From positions 1-43,160 of the forward strand of contig WRMH01000022.1 in NCBI GenBank assembly GCA_009777235.1: a stretch of 43,160 nucleotides of DNA, written 5' to 3'. Every line of letters begins with the position of its first letter. Positions within the stretch are counted from its first letter, which is position 1. This DNA comes from Oscillospiraceae bacterium. GTDB taxonomy: Bacteria; Bacillota; Clostridia; Oscillospirales; Oscillospiraceae. The translations under genes and the position numbers were made by a program. A model generated the notes under the pieces. The model saw nothing but the letters and a program-made list of their open reading frames with translations. It had not been told where the DNA came from and made no database searches. Shown here in pieces: positions 5,972-15,079 of this stretch.

Positions 5972-6537
5972 TTAAGGCTTGAAAAAGAAATTTCTAAGAA
6001 CAGTGCCTTCATTCAAGTCTTTAATTACATGATTAATTTGACTACCCAAACTGCGATTGACACTCCTATCTAACGTATTCAAGTTACTAATATTGTTTGC
6101 CCCCCTAGTTGTAAATCTACAACGTGGTCGACATCCTGTGTTCGAAGTACTGAATTATTGCCATATTCACGCTTATATGTACTTGAAGCAGAGGTGTTAC
6201 CACGATTAGGCGTAGTTTTTATTGTTTCAGCTTCAGATAAAACCCTTACTTTGTTGTCGGCTTCAATTCTCTGCTCTGGCGTCCAATCATCCTTGTATGA
6301 TAATTCTACATCATATGTTCCATCTCCACTATCGATAAGTTTGCAATTCGCATTATGCACTAGCACCCCGTTAGTGCCGACATAATAGGTATGGAAATCC
6401 TCCACTTGAAAATTATACACCGTTACGGGGATTTTTGAAAGCTCTGTCTCGGATTTTTCCACAAACAAATTAGAGAATTTAGCTGTCCAATATGTTTGAC
6501 AATCCTGCATTTTTTTAGTTGTTGACCGAGGTGACAA
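5972..6537 (-). pseudogene. Orphan HNH/DHxxDLQLGG toxin module, frameshifted in a G6 run
   Basis: The frame carries the Hint tail (SKIPVTVYNFQVEDFHTYYV, then VLVHNA) and then a toxin domain with WTPEQRIEADNKVRVL and the nuclease-like motif TQDVDHVVDLQLGG. It then leaves frame at six G (plus-strand C6 at 6100-6105) and stops at 6079. With seven G the reading continues ANNISNLNTLDRSVNRSLG, SQINHVIKDLNEGT and ends FFFKP with a stop at 5972-5974, giving the classical N...LD.SVNRSLG.QI ending of this toxin class. The stop then overlaps the DUF1851 immunity start region. TTG at 6537 is the nominal start without good signals. Either a real inactivation, a phase-variable tract, or a base-calling error. 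Confidence 0.7.
6350..6425 (-). repeat. Hint-tail direct repeat, copy 3
   Basis: Third copy of the 76-bp boundary repeat. It is the most diverged (encodes TYYVG instead of TYHVG) but still nearly identical over VYNFQVEDF and NGVLVHNA. Confidence 0.8.
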
Positions 6538-6604
6538 AGTGTCGGCATAAACTCTGTGTAAATCCGCTCAGGTGGCACAAACGCGCAGCATTTTCACGCT
6601 CCGC

Positions 6605-7471
6605 TTATTCCAGCGGTTCAACATGTATGGTGGAGTGCATATCAAATTTTTGCATTATCATGTCTTCAATGGATGTTGCTACGCCATGCCCCTCATCTAT
6701 AGACATACTTTTATTTAAGCGGATATGCAAGGTCAGCTCTTTTTGTGTGATGTAGTTATGCAGATGGACATGGTGGAGCATTAAATCCTCATGATATATT
6801 TCGCCAACTTCCTTGCCGAGCCGCTCTAAAAACTCTTCACTCGGTTCTTCGCCAAGCAGCCGTGTGATAGCGTCTTTCATAATGGTAAACGCTGCATAAA
6901 ATATCATCAATGCGACAACTATACCCAAAACGCTGTCCATCCACCATAAGTCCGCAACAAACCGCGTGACCACAATACCTATCAAAACCACAACCGATGA
7001 CAGCGAGTCTGTGCGGTGATGCCACCCGTCCGCCGTAATAACGGGATTATCATATTTTTTGCCCAAGTAAAACGCGTATTGTGACAGGGCTTCCTTGAGG
7101 GCTATTGACATGACCGTCGCGACGATCGCCCAAGTCCCGTAATATGTAGTCTCCCCGCCGCTAAACTTCTCTATCGAGGCCGTCACAAATGAATAGCCGA
7201 TGACCGCGAGCAAAAACGCGATAATAACGGCGGCTATAAGCTCCCAGCGCCCATGCCCGAAAGGATGCTCCTTATCGGGCTTTTTTGCCGCAAGCCTTTC
7301 CGCTATTATGACAAAAACAGAACTAATAGAATCAGACAGCGTATGCCACGCGTCCGCGATCAGCGCGATTGACCCGCTTATAAGTCCCACCCAGAGTTTT
7401 AGGGCAAACAGTGCGATGTTGGTAATTATTGACAATGCTCCTTCTGTTACTTGAGCTTTTCCTCTATCCAT
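6605..7471 (-). CDS. Cation diffusion facilitator (CDF) family metal exporter
   Basis: 288 residues with an N-terminal membrane domain and a soluble C-terminal domain, the normal CDF length. The metal site is visible: D40-A-W-H43-T-L-S-D47 in the second helix and H151-H-R-T-D155 in the fifth, an HxxxD/HxxxD arrangement usual for Zn-transporting members. The loop HPFGHGRWE at 69-77 is the CDF signature between helices 2 and 3. The cytoplasmic domain (from about 205) has HHVHLHNYI and ends STIHVEPLE, as in CDF metal-sensing domains. It exchanges cytoplasmic divalent cations (Zn, Fe or Mn) for protons across the membrane. GGAAGG precedes ATG at 7471. It stands alone between the toxin array and glnN; no regulator or metal box is visible. 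Confidence 0.93.
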   Translation of the reverse strand: MDRGKAQVTEGALSIITNIALFALKLWVGLISGSIALIADAWHTLSDSISSVFVIIAERLAAKKPDKEHPFGHGRWELIAAVIIAFLLAVIGYSFVTASIEKFSGGETTYYGTWAIVATVMSIALKEALSQYAFYLGKKYDNPVITADGWHHRTDSLSSVVVLIGIVVTRFVADLWWMDSVLGIVVALMIFYAAFTIMKDAITRLLGEEPSEEFLERLGKEVGEIYHEDLMLHHVHLHNYITQKELTLHIRLNKSMSIDEGHGVATSIEDMIMQKFDMHSTIHVEPLE

Positions 7472-7554
7472 GATAAAACCCTTCCTTAATCAATGCGTAA
7501 TTCATAATGCGTACAGCATTATTATTTGGCAATTGTTTTTCAGCTCCGGTAGCC

Positions 7555-9675
7555 CTATCTCACGCTAAACAATAAATCCCCATATGTCGGAAACGGCCAA
7601 TCGGAGCGGGCGACAATCAGCTCCATCTCATCTGTGAGCTTTCGTACCGCAGTCATTTTTGCGTGTACAGCGTCTCTGTAGCTCTTTGCCCTTTCTAATA
7701 AATCGGTGCGCTCTTCCGCTTTGCAAAGCTCCCTATACAGCGCGTTCGACTCCTTGTGCAGGCTGTCCGTAAGCGCGGTGAGCCGTTTTGCGCTCTCGCG
7801 CTCATACGCACAATCGGCATTTGCGAGAAATTCCCTCTTTGCGCTTGCCGCCCGGCAAAGCTCTCCCGCGTATCTTGACCCGGCAGGCAATATATGCTTA
7901 CGCGCAAGTTTGTACATTGTAACAGCTTCTATGTTGCACAGCTTGCAATAATTCTCAAGGCAGATTTCATACCGGGAGTGTATTTCATCGGGCGAAAAAA
8001 CTCTGTGCCGTTCGTAGAGCGCGATATTCTTCTCCAAAAGCATATATGGGAGCGCGTCCGGGGTCGTGGCAAGATTTAAAAGCCCGCGTTTTTTTGCTTC
8101 AACAGCCCACTGTTCGCCATAGCTGTTTCCGTTAAAGAGTATTCGCTTGTGACGGCTTATTGTCTTTTTTATCAATTGATGCAAGGCGGCGTTAAAGTCC
8201 TTTGCGTTTTCAAGCTCATCGGCAAACACGCGAAGCGACTCGGCGACGGCGGTGTTAATCGCGGTATTTGCTTTGGCTATGGACATATTGGCTCCGGCCA
8301 TACGAAATTCAAATTTATTGCCCGTAAAGGCAAAGGGGGACGTCCTGTTTCTGTCGGAGGTTTCCTTTGAAAAGCTCGGCAGCACCGTGACTCCCACTCT
8401 CATCATCTCCGCCTCGCGGTCGAACTCATAGCGCGTGTCGCTTTCGATAGCGTCAAGGATCGAAGAAAGCTCGTCGCCCACAAACACGGATATAATGGCG
8501 GGCGGCGCTTCAAAACTGCCGAGTCGGCAGTCATTTCCGGGTGACGCGACCGATACGCGAAGCAAATCCTGATACTCATCTACGGCCTTGAGCACCGCGA
8601 CCAAAAACAGCAAAAACTGCGCGTTGTCATGGGGCGTTTTGCCCGGATCGAGCAGGTTTGCGCCGTCGTTTGTCATAAGCGACCAGTTGTTGTGCTTTCC
8701 GCTGCCGTTTATGCCGTCAAACGGTTTTTCGTGCAAAATGCAAATCATGCCGTGTTTTTTTGCGATAGATTGCATAATTTCCATTATGAGCTGATTGTGG
8801 TCGGTCGCTATGTTTGTCGTCGTATATGAGGCGGCAAGCTCATGCTGTGCCGGGGCGGACTCGTTGTGCTTTGTTTTCGCGGGCACGCCCAGCCTCCAAA
8901 GCTCCCTGTCGAGAGCTTTCATATATGCCGAGACACGGGGTTTGATAGTGCCGTAATATTGATCGTTCAGGTCTTGCCCCTTTGGCGATTTCGCGCCAAA
9001 CAAAGTGCGCCCCGTATACATCAAATCCTTGCGTTTTTCATACAGCGCCTTGTCAATGAGAAAATACTCCTGCTCGGCGCCCGCCATCGGGCATACCTTT
9101 GCGGCTTTGGTATTGCCAAACAAACGCAAAATACGCAAGGCTTGTATGTTGATGGCCTGCATACTGCGCAAAAGCGGGGTTTTCTCGTCCAACGCATGAC
9201 CTTGATGAGAGCAGTATGCAGTGGGGATATATAAAGTGCCCGAGCGCACAAACGCGTAAGATGTGGGGTCCCACGCCGTATATCCGCGCGCTTCAAAAGT
9301 AGCCCTAAGCCCTCCCGACGGCAGGCTCGAAGCGTCGGCTTCTCCCTGCACGAGCGCGCTGCTCGAAAACTCCATAGTCGCCCTGCCGTCTCCCGCCTGC
9401 GTTACGAAGCTGTTATGCTTTTCTGCCGTAGTCCCCGTCATTGGTTGAAACCAGTGCGTATAATGCGTCGCACCAAGCTCGATAGCCCATTTTTTCATGG
9501 CCTTTGCGACGGCATCCGCGACATGTGGCTCAAGTTTGCCGCCCTCTTGCACCGTTTTTGAAAGAGCCGCGTAAATATCATCCGGCAGGCGTTCTTTCAT
9601 CACATAATCGCTAAACACCATTGCTCCAAACATTTCCGGCGGATTGTTTTTCTGTTTTATTGTTTTTTCTGCCAT
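7555..9675 (-). CDS. glnN: Glutamine synthetase type III
   Basis: About 706 residues, the size of GSIII enzymes (types I and II are far shorter). It makes glutamine from glutamate, ammonia and ATP in the cytoplasm. GSIII text is visible throughout: [20 protein letters not shown] near the start, [11 protein letters not shown], the active-site [26 protein letters not shown] and [17 protein letters not shown]. The start is ATG at 9675 ([17 protein letters not shown]) because AGGAAG and GAGG precede it; the longer frame from 9726 has no ribosome binding site. The gene follows the PHP phosphatase by 54 bases in the same direction, so it may be cotranscribed with hisIE. No nitrogen-control site was recognised. 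Confidence 0.95.
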   Translation of the reverse strand: MAEKTIKQKNNPPEMFGAMVFSDYVMKERLPDDIYAALSKTVQEGGKLEPHVADAVAKAMKKWAIELGATHYTHWFQPMTGTTAEKHNSFVTQAGDGRATMEFSSSALVQGEADASSLPSGGLRATFEARGYTAWDPTSYAFVRSGTLYIPTAYCSHQGHALDEKTPLLRSMQAINIQALRILRLFGNTKAAKVCPMAGAEQEYFLIDKALYEKRKDLMYTGRTLFGAKSPKGQDLNDQYYGTIKPRVSAYMKALDRELWRLGVPAKTKHNESAPAQHELAASYTTTNIATDHNQLIMEIMQSIAKKHGMICILHEKPFDGINGSGKHNNWSLMTNDGANLLDPGKTPHDNAQFLLFLVAVLKAVDEYQDLLRVSVASPGNDCRLGSFEAPPAIISVFVGDELSSILDAIESDTRYEFDREAEMMRVGVTVLPSFSKETSDRNRTSPFAFTGNKFEFRMAGANMSIAKANTAINTAVAESLRVFADELENAKDFNAALHQLIKKTISRHKRILFNGNSYGEQWAVEAKKRGLLNLATTPDALPYMLLEKNIALYERHRVFSPDEIHSRYEICLENYCKLCNIEAVTMYKLARKHILPAGSRYAGELCRAASAKREFLANADCAYERESAKRLTALTDSLHKESNALYRELCKAEERTDLLERAKSYRDAVHAKMTAVRKLTDEMELIVARSDWPFPTYGDLLFSVR

Positions 9676-9729
9676 ATCCTCTAACTTCCTGTACTTTATT
9701 GCTTTGCCCTTTATTTTAAATCCCATCCA

Positions 9730-10548
9730 TTATAACATCTCATCAGCAAATCCGTTTTTTGTAAGGCGTTTTATGCGTTTAAATCCGCACGATTTCAAAA
9801 GCTCCCGCATTTCATCAAATTTATAGTATAGCGAAGCGGCATCGTGGCTGTCGCTCGATAAAATTACTTCGCCTTTTCGCCGAAAAAGCTCTTTGAGCAA
9901 AAATATTGACGGATATGGCTCTGCTTTTCCCAAGCGATACATAGCCCCTGTGCTCACTTCAAAGAGTCTGCACTTTTCTAAAATACACTCCATCGCGTCT
10001 GTCGCGGCGCGTACATATCGAGGATTTTTCTCGTCAAACAATCTGCCTCCGGCATTCTGCTTTGCTATGAGGTCAAAATGCCCTATAATGCTCGCGTTGG
10101 TCTTTTGGGCGACTTTTGCGGTCTGGGCGTAATATGCCTCCGCCACAGCAAGGAAGTCTCCGCCAAAATGCTCGTCGCGCACAGTTTGCAAGTGCTCATA
10201 GCTGCCGTCAATCGTTATATCCTTGCCATCATGCTCCACATGATGGACGGACCCTATGATATAATCCATGCCCTTTGGTATCGTGTTTGTAAAATAATCT
10301 TGCTCGATACCGAGAAATATGTCTATTTTATCGGCATACTGCGTTTTTAGCGAGTTTATTTCTTGGATGTACGAAGGCATATCGGAAAGAGCCATTGAGT
10401 ATTCTTCGTCAAAGGGTACAAATGAATGTTCCGAAAATCCGAGTGACCCGCCGCCTTTTTCGATTGCGGCTTTTACCATCTGAGGGGCGGTCAGTTTGCC
10501 GTCGCAATATGTTGTATGCGTGTGTAGATTTTGGTGTCCTGTATTCAT
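9730..10548 (-). CDS. hisJ: Histidinol-phosphatase, PHP family (HisJ/HisK type)
   Basis: 272 residues. The PHP-fold metal ligands are evident: N-terminal NLHTHTTYCDG (HxH), LGFSEHSFVP, a Glu in FLGIEQDYF, HHVEHDGKD, IGHFDLIAKQN and the C-terminal ILSSDSHDA. These bind a trinuclear metal centre and dephosphorylate L-histidinol phosphate, the penultimate step of histidine synthesis. The ATG follows the hisIE stop directly (TAG ATG), so the two are translationally coupled and the pathway assignment is strong. Not confused with PHP polymerase exonuclease domains because of the single-domain size and SxDSH end. Confidence 0.92.
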   Translation of the reverse strand: MNTGHQNLHTHTTYCDGKLTAPQMVKAAIEKGGGSLGFSEHSFVPFDEEYSMALSDMPSYIQEINSLKTQYADKIDIFLGIEQDYFTNTIPKGMDYIIGSVHHVEHDGKDITIDGSYEHLQTVRDEHFGGDFLAVAEAYYAQTAKVAQKTNASIIGHFDLIAKQNAGGRLFDEKNPRYVRAATDAMECILEKCRLFEVSTGAMYRLGKAEPYPSIFLLKELFRRKGEVILSSDSHDAASLYYKFDEMRELLKSCGFKRIKRLTKNGFADEML

Positions 10549-11187
10549 CTAATCCGCTCTCTTTGTGTATCTGGAAGCGAGCTCGGTTTTTATTTCGTCC
10601 GGCGTGATATTCATCTCGGCCATTAGCACTGCGGCGTGATAAACTAAATCGCCAAGCTCGTAAACGGTATTTTCCTTATCGCCGGATTTGCCCGCAATGA
10701 TAACTTCGACGGCTTCTTCGCCAAATTTTTTGAGTATCTTGTCAATTCCTTTGTCAAACAGATAGTTTGTGTATGATCCGGGCTTTGGGTTTTCTTTCCT
10801 GTCCATGACTATTTCATGCAAAACGCCGAGAGAAAACGCCCTTAGATAATGCTCTGAATCGGCTTTGTTATACACATCTTCGTTAAAGCAAGTCTCGGCT
10901 CCCGTATGACATGCCGGTCCTTCGTTATATACGGTGACGAGCAATGTATCCATGTCGCAATCGGCTTTGATGTTTATGATGTTTTGAACATTGCCCGAAG
11001 TCTCGCCTTTGCGCCACAGCGCTTTGCGCGAGCGTGACCAAAAACAGGTTTTTCCCTCATCAATGCTTATTTGGAGGCTTTCCTTGCTCATATACGCAAG
11101 CATGAGGACATTTCCCCCGCGCCCGTCCACAACGATTGCCGGGATAAGCCCATCTTCGTTAAACTTGAGGTTATCTATCTCTATCAT
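10549..11187 (-). CDS. hisIE: Bifunctional phosphoribosyl-AMP cyclohydrolase / phosphoribosyl-ATP pyrophosphatase
   Basis: 212 residues, a HisI-HisE fusion. The N-terminal cyclohydrolase half (to about 110) has VLMLAYMSKESL, TCFWSRSRKALWRKGETSG and the Zn/Mg ligand block ADCDMDTLLVTV...GPACHTGAETCF. The C-terminal pyrophosphatase half has PGSYTNYLFDKG, KKFGEEAVEVIIAGK and VYELGDLVYHAAVLM. It performs steps 2 and 3 of histidine biosynthesis. GGAAGG precedes ATG at 11187. Other his genes are not in the window, so the pathway is split in this genome. A good promoter lies about 75 bases upstream. Confidence 0.95.
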   Translation of the reverse strand: MIEIDNLKFNEDGLIPAIVVDGRGGNVLMLAYMSKESLQISIDEGKTCFWSRSRKALWRKGETSGNVQNIINIKADCDMDTLLVTVYNEGPACHTGAETCFNEDVYNKADSEHYLRAFSLGVLHEIVMDRKENPKPGSYTNYLFDKGIDKILKKFGEEAVEVIIAGKSGDKENTVYELGDLVYHAAVLMAEMNITPDEIKTELASRYTKRAD

Positions 11188-11262
11188 CGTTTTCCTTCCT
11201 CACCGCCGCGCACCGCGTAATATGCTTTTTATTACGGCACACGCTATACATTATATAGCAAT

Positions 11263-11291
11263 ATTATATAGTAATATATAGCAATATGCAA
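11263..11291 (-). promoter_or_regulatory. Promoter of hisIE-hisJ(-glnN)
   Basis: On the minus strand TTGCAT (11286-11291) and TATAAT (11263-11268) are separated by exactly 17 bases. The surrounding 80 bases are very AT-rich with repeated ATAGCAATAT units, and lie between the divergent hisIE and U32 genes. Confidence 0.7.
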
Positions 11292-11371
11292 AAAAGTATG
11301 ATACAATACAATATTACCTTGTTACTTTCGCGTATTTCGCGTAATCATTATCGTTTTTGTGTTGTAGGTGT

Positions 11372-13507
11372 ATGCAGGTGCTTGAATTAGTTTCCCCCGC
11401 AAGCTCTCCCGAAGGAGTTGTTGCGGCTGTACAAAACGGAGCCGACGCTGTCTGTCTCGGATTTAAAGAGCTAAATTCGTGCATGGAGGCGGAAAACTTC
11501 ACATTTGATGAGTTTGGCCGCGCTCTTGAATATTGCCGAATACGCGGGGTGAGGGCATATCTTGCGCAAGATTCTCTCGTTTTTGACAGCGAGCTGCCGA
11601 TAGTCGCGCAAAACACCAAGCAGGCAAACGGCTACGGCGTTGATGCCATCATCGTGCAAGACCTCGGCGCTATGAGAGCCGTTCGGCAGGCAGTGCCTGA
11701 TATGCCTGTTTTCGCGAGTTCCCGAATGGGCATCCACAATTTGGAAGGCGTAAAGATGGCCGCGGCAATGGGAGCTAAGAGGGTGACTCTTGCGGGTGAG
11801 CTGACTCATGGAGAAATAGGCTACATTTGTAAACGCTCGCCAATAGAAATAGAAATATCCGTACACGGCAATCTGTGCATGAGTTCTTCGGGCGGTTGCT
11901 ATATGAGTGCTTTTCTCTGCGAAAACAGCGATAGCCGCGGCATATGCGACAAGCCTTGTCAAAAAAGCTACAATTCCTCCGGGCATATAAAAGCGTATCC
12001 TCTGAGCTTAAAGGATAATTGCCTTGTTCGATATCTCTCCGATTTAGAAAAAATCGGCGTGTCCGCGATAAAAATAGACGGGCGCGATAAACGCCCCGAA
12101 TACACGGCGCTCGTTACGGGTATGTACTCAAAGGCCGCGCGTACCGGGAAATCCCCATCCCGCGAGAGTATGCAGACAATGCAAAAGACATTTTCAAGGC
12201 AGGGCTTTACGGATGGCTATTATACCGACCAAAAGGACGCGAATATGCTCGGGCTTCGCGAAGAAGATAACAGAGATGACACCGCTCTGTTTGCTTCCAC
12301 TCGAAAGCTCTACTTAAACGGCGAGTTTCAGCGCGTGCCGATTCGATTTGTCGGAAGCGTCGAAGCGGGAAAACCTGCAAAGCTCGCGGCTGCCGACGAC
12401 AAAAAGAACGGAGCCGTTGCCTACGGGCCTATTCCCGAGCAGGCTTTTCACAAAGAACTCACAACCGCCATGCTGCAAACCGAGCTGTACAAAACGCACG
12501 GCACTCCGTTTATCTGCATGGGCGTCAAGGGTAAAATCCAGCCCGGCCTCACTTTGCCGATGTCTGCGTTTTCTGATATGCGCCTTGAGCTTTTTGCTCA
12601 AATATTAGAGCAGCGGCGGCCTTTGACCCTACGACCGGAGGGCGACTATTCTCCGACAGTATACACGAGCGACGAGATCGTCCCCGATCTTCATGACATG
12701 AACCGCAGCGAACCTCCGGCAATAAATATATCCGTGACGAGAGCCGACCAGCTTTCAGAGCAAATGCTTGAGCTTTCGCCCGCGCTGCTTTATATACCCG
12801 TCACCGAACTCGACTATGAATCGTCTATCCTGCGCAAATTTGCCGAAAATGAAAATATTGCCACAGCCGTTATTTTGCCAAGAGTAATACATGATAACGA
12901 AAAGACCAGAATATCAAAAATGCTTACACGCGCGAGTTCGCTCGGCATAAGTGACGCGCTCATAAGCAACATAGGGCATATCCAGTTTGCCAAAAGCCAC
13001 GGAATGTCTGTCCGCGGCGACTATGGGCTAAATGTATTCAACTCGGAATCCCTCTTTGTTTTGCAAAAGCTGGGGCTTAGGTCAGCGACCATATCATTTG
13101 AGCTTCGTCTAAGTGACATACGGGATTTATCAAAGCCTCTCGATACGGAGATCATTACATATGGCCGTTTGCCCCTTATGCACACGGAAAGCTGCATTGT
13201 CAGGAACTGCGCGCAGGCTTGTATATGCGACAGCTTTACGGGCCTTACCGACGAGCAGGGTCAGATATTTCCGGTGGCGGCGGACTTTGGATGCCGCAAT
13301 ACGCTGCTTCATTCAAAAAAGCTCTTTATGGCGGACAAGCACAAATCAATACTACGGCTCGGCATATGGGCCGAGAGGCTATGCTTCACTACGGAAAACG
13401 CAATCGAATGCGTAGCCGTGCTGAAAAGATATATGGGAACGGGAAGTTTTTCACCGCAAAGTTTCACGAGAGGTCTGTATTTCAGAGGAGCGGAAAATCG
13501 TTTATGA
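11372..13507 (+). CDS. U32 family peptidase / RlhA-like protein with DUF3656 C-terminal region
   Basis: About 711 residues. The N-terminal part is the U32 barrel: ELVSPASSPEGVVAAVQNGA, GADAVCLGF, then a Cys-bearing signature EISVHGNLCMSSSGGCYMS and RGICDKPCQKSY, and YPLSLKDNCLV. These Cys patterns match the U32/RlhA group, where some members hydroxylate rRNA with an Fe-S cluster; others are called collagenase-like proteases. The long C-terminal region (from about 300) corresponds to DUF3656-type extensions. ATG at 11372 is preferred; its AGGTG is close (3 bases), so the start is uncertain, and a TTG at 11357 is the alternative. It precedes mreC by 34 bases in the same direction. True substrate unknown. 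Confidence 0.85.
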   Translation: MQVLELVSPASSPEGVVAAVQNGADAVCLGFKELNSCMEAENFTFDEFGRALEYCRIRGVRAYLAQDSLVFDSELPIVAQNTKQANGYGVDAIIVQDLGAMRAVRQAVPDMPVFASSRMGIHNLEGVKMAAAMGAKRVTLAGELTHGEIGYICKRSPIEIEISVHGNLCMSSSGGCYMSAFLCENSDSRGICDKPCQKSYNSSGHIKAYPLSLKDNCLVRYLSDLEKIGVSAIKIDGRDKRPEYTALVTGMYSKAARTGKSPSRESMQTMQKTFSRQGFTDGYYTDQKDANMLGLREEDNRDDTALFASTRKLYLNGEFQRVPIRFVGSVEAGKPAKLAAADDKKNGAVAYGPIPEQAFHKELTTAMLQTELYKTHGTPFICMGVKGKIQPGLTLPMSAFSDMRLELFAQILEQRRPLTLRPEGDYSPTVYTSDEIVPDLHDMNRSEPPAINISVTRADQLSEQMLELSPALLYIPVTELDYESSILRKFAENENIATAVILPRVIHDNEKTRISKMLTRASSLGISDALISNIGHIQFAKSHGMSVRGDYGLNVFNSESLFVLQKLGLRSATISFELRLSDIRDLSKPLDTEIITYGRLPLMHTESCIVRNCAQACICDSFTGLTDEQGQIFPVAADFGCRNTLLHSKKLFMADKHKSILRLGIWAERLCFTTENAIECVAVLKRYMGTGSFSPQSFTRGLYFRGAENRL

Positions 13508-13541
13508 GTACGATTATGAGCGTGAAGGAGATATTTGTCAT

Positions 13542-14402
13542 ATGAAAGCGATATTTACAAGACGAACAATCATTATCTTTTCTACTGCTTTATTGCTGGC
13601 AATTATATCTATTGTCTCAATCAACGTAATGAGCAGTTCCGGCCCTGTGACCGGATTTGCCAATGTTGTCACCAGACCTGTCAGAGAGCTTGCCTCGACG
13701 GTCGCTCGGGCATTTGGCAGTATTTTCTCCGCTATTTATGATTATGAAGCGCAGGTTGCCAGAAACGATGAGTTGCAAAGGCGAGTCGCCGAGCTTGAGG
13801 CAAACTACCGCGAAGCGCACGATTTGGCGGAGGAAAACGCAATGCTCCGCGCACTGCATGATTTTCGCGAGAGATACAGCGGTTATGAAAGCGAAATGGC
13901 GTCGCTCTCAAGCTGGAACAGCGATAACTGGTCGTCTACATTTGTAATCAATAAAGGCTCGTCAAACTCAAACATACGGCGCGGTATGGGCGTCGCGACG
14001 GAGTACGGAGCTTTGATCGGTCAGGTTTTTGAAGTCGGGGCAACCGAATCAACAGTCATTACCGTTTTGGACACAAAGTTTTCCGCCGCCTCATTTGTCG
14101 GCCGCAGAGACAGCGGAGGCGAAGAGGATAGCTATGTCACGGTCAAAGGCGACTATACATATTTACGCACAGGGCTGCTCATTCTCGATACAATAAACGA
14201 AGACCTCATAGTGCGCAGCGGAGACAGCGTGGTCACGTCGGGCTATGGCGGCGTTTTCCCGCCCGGCCTCACCGTCGGCACGGTTGAAGAGGTTTTTAGA
14301 CATGCCGGCGGCATAGGGCGTTTTGCAACGGTAAGGCCGAACTTAGAATTTGAAAGATTGACCACAGTCTTTGTTATCACCGAGTTTGAAAATCCCACTT
14401 AG
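13542..14402 (+). CDS. mreC: Rod-shape determining protein MreC
   Basis: 286 residues: one N-terminal membrane helix (about 8-30), a coiled coil (about 65-105, rich in EL-E repeats such as RRVAELEANYREAHDLAEEN) and the extracytoplasmic double beta-barrel, with SGDSVVTSGYGGVFPPGL, the most conserved MreC stretch. It scaffolds the elongation machinery on the outer face of the membrane, linking MreD, RodA and PBP2. AAGGAG lies 10 bases before ATG at 13542. Followed by mreD and mrdA, the standard order; mreB is not in the window. Confidence 0.95.
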   Translation: MKAIFTRRTIIIFSTALLLAIISIVSINVMSSSGPVTGFANVVTRPVRELASTVARAFGSIFSAIYDYEAQVARNDELQRRVAELEANYREAHDLAEENAMLRALHDFRERYSGYESEMASLSSWNSDNWSSTFVINKGSSNSNIRRGMGVATEYGALIGQVFEVGATESTVITVLDTKFSAASFVGRRDSGGEEDSYVTVKGDYTYLRTGLLILDTINEDLIVRSGDSVVTSGYGGVFPPGLTVGTVEEVFRHAGGIGRFATVRPNLEFERLTTVFVITEFENPT

Positions 14403-14545
14403 TATTGCTTGCGGGATGCTCTAAGCCCTTTATCCTTTTGTATGTACCGCGCCGCATGTACCGCGCCGCTCCCGCGCCGCGTGTGCCGAGCCGTTTATCT
14501 CGCGCAATTTTTCAGGAGTTCAACAGGACTTTAACAGGAGTTAAA

Positions 14546-15079
14546 ATGATCAAGAAAAAACGAACCGTCTTAGTAGGCACAATATTGCTTCATACGCTTC
14601 TTATACTACTTGTCTATATGTTTCAAGGGGCTATATTTCCTTTTCTGCGAATCGGCGGCCTTGTTCCTTTAATGCTCCCCGTCGCCGTTACAGGCATAGC
14701 TTTGTATGAGGGGCGCGATATGGGAGGCATTTGCGGCATATTTGCCGGTGTTCTCTGCGATATATCGTTTAATCAGCCTGTCGGCACGTTTACCGTGCTC
14801 TTGACGCTCGTCGGACTGGGCATTGGCATTCTCTCGGAGATGATAATACTCAGCAGCTTTGTCACATACTATATTGGCTGTGCCGCTGTATTGACTGTTT
14901 GCGCTTTTGTGCAAATGATTCCCGTCATCGCGCAGCAAAACGATATACCGTCAAGTATTCTTATGAGTACGGCCATAGGGCAAACGACTTACTCCTTGAT
15001 CGTTGCCTTTCCGATATGGTTTTTTGTACGCGCTCTGGGAAAACGCCGCGAGAGATTATCCCCGGCGGCACGAGACTAA
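14546..15079 (+). CDS. mreD: Rod-shape determining membrane protein MreD
   Basis: 178 residues, mostly hydrophobic, with five or six predicted membrane helices (LLHTLLILLVYMFQGAIF, LMLPVAVTGIALY, GICGIFAGVLCDISF, GIGILSEMI and so on). G-GGICG-FAG-LCD is the usual MreD core. The start is ATG at 14546 with AGGAG 6 bases upstream; the open frame begins earlier but the first 47 codons (Arg/Pro/Ala-rich) lack a ribosome binding site. It sits between mreC and the PBP2 gene and works with both in lateral wall synthesis. Confidence 0.92.
   Translation: MIKKKRTVLVGTILLHTLLILLVYMFQGAIFPFLRIGGLVPLMLPVAVTGIALYEGRDMGGICGIFAGVLCDISFNQPVGTFTVLLTLVGLGIGILSEMIILSSFVTYYIGCAAVLTVCAFVQMIPVIAQQNDIPSSILMSTAIGQTTYSLIVAFPIWFFVRALGKRRERLSPAARD

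Noticed and set aside
4355..6425. CRISPR-like spaced repeats
   Set aside because: The three repeats are coding, about 76 bases, with irregular gaps of 640 and 1200 bases holding genes. No cas gene or short regular repeat array is present in the window.
14405..14545. N-terminal extension of mreD
   Set aside because: Arg/Pro/Ala-rich, no ribosome binding site, and the AGGAG lies before the internal ATG at 14546.
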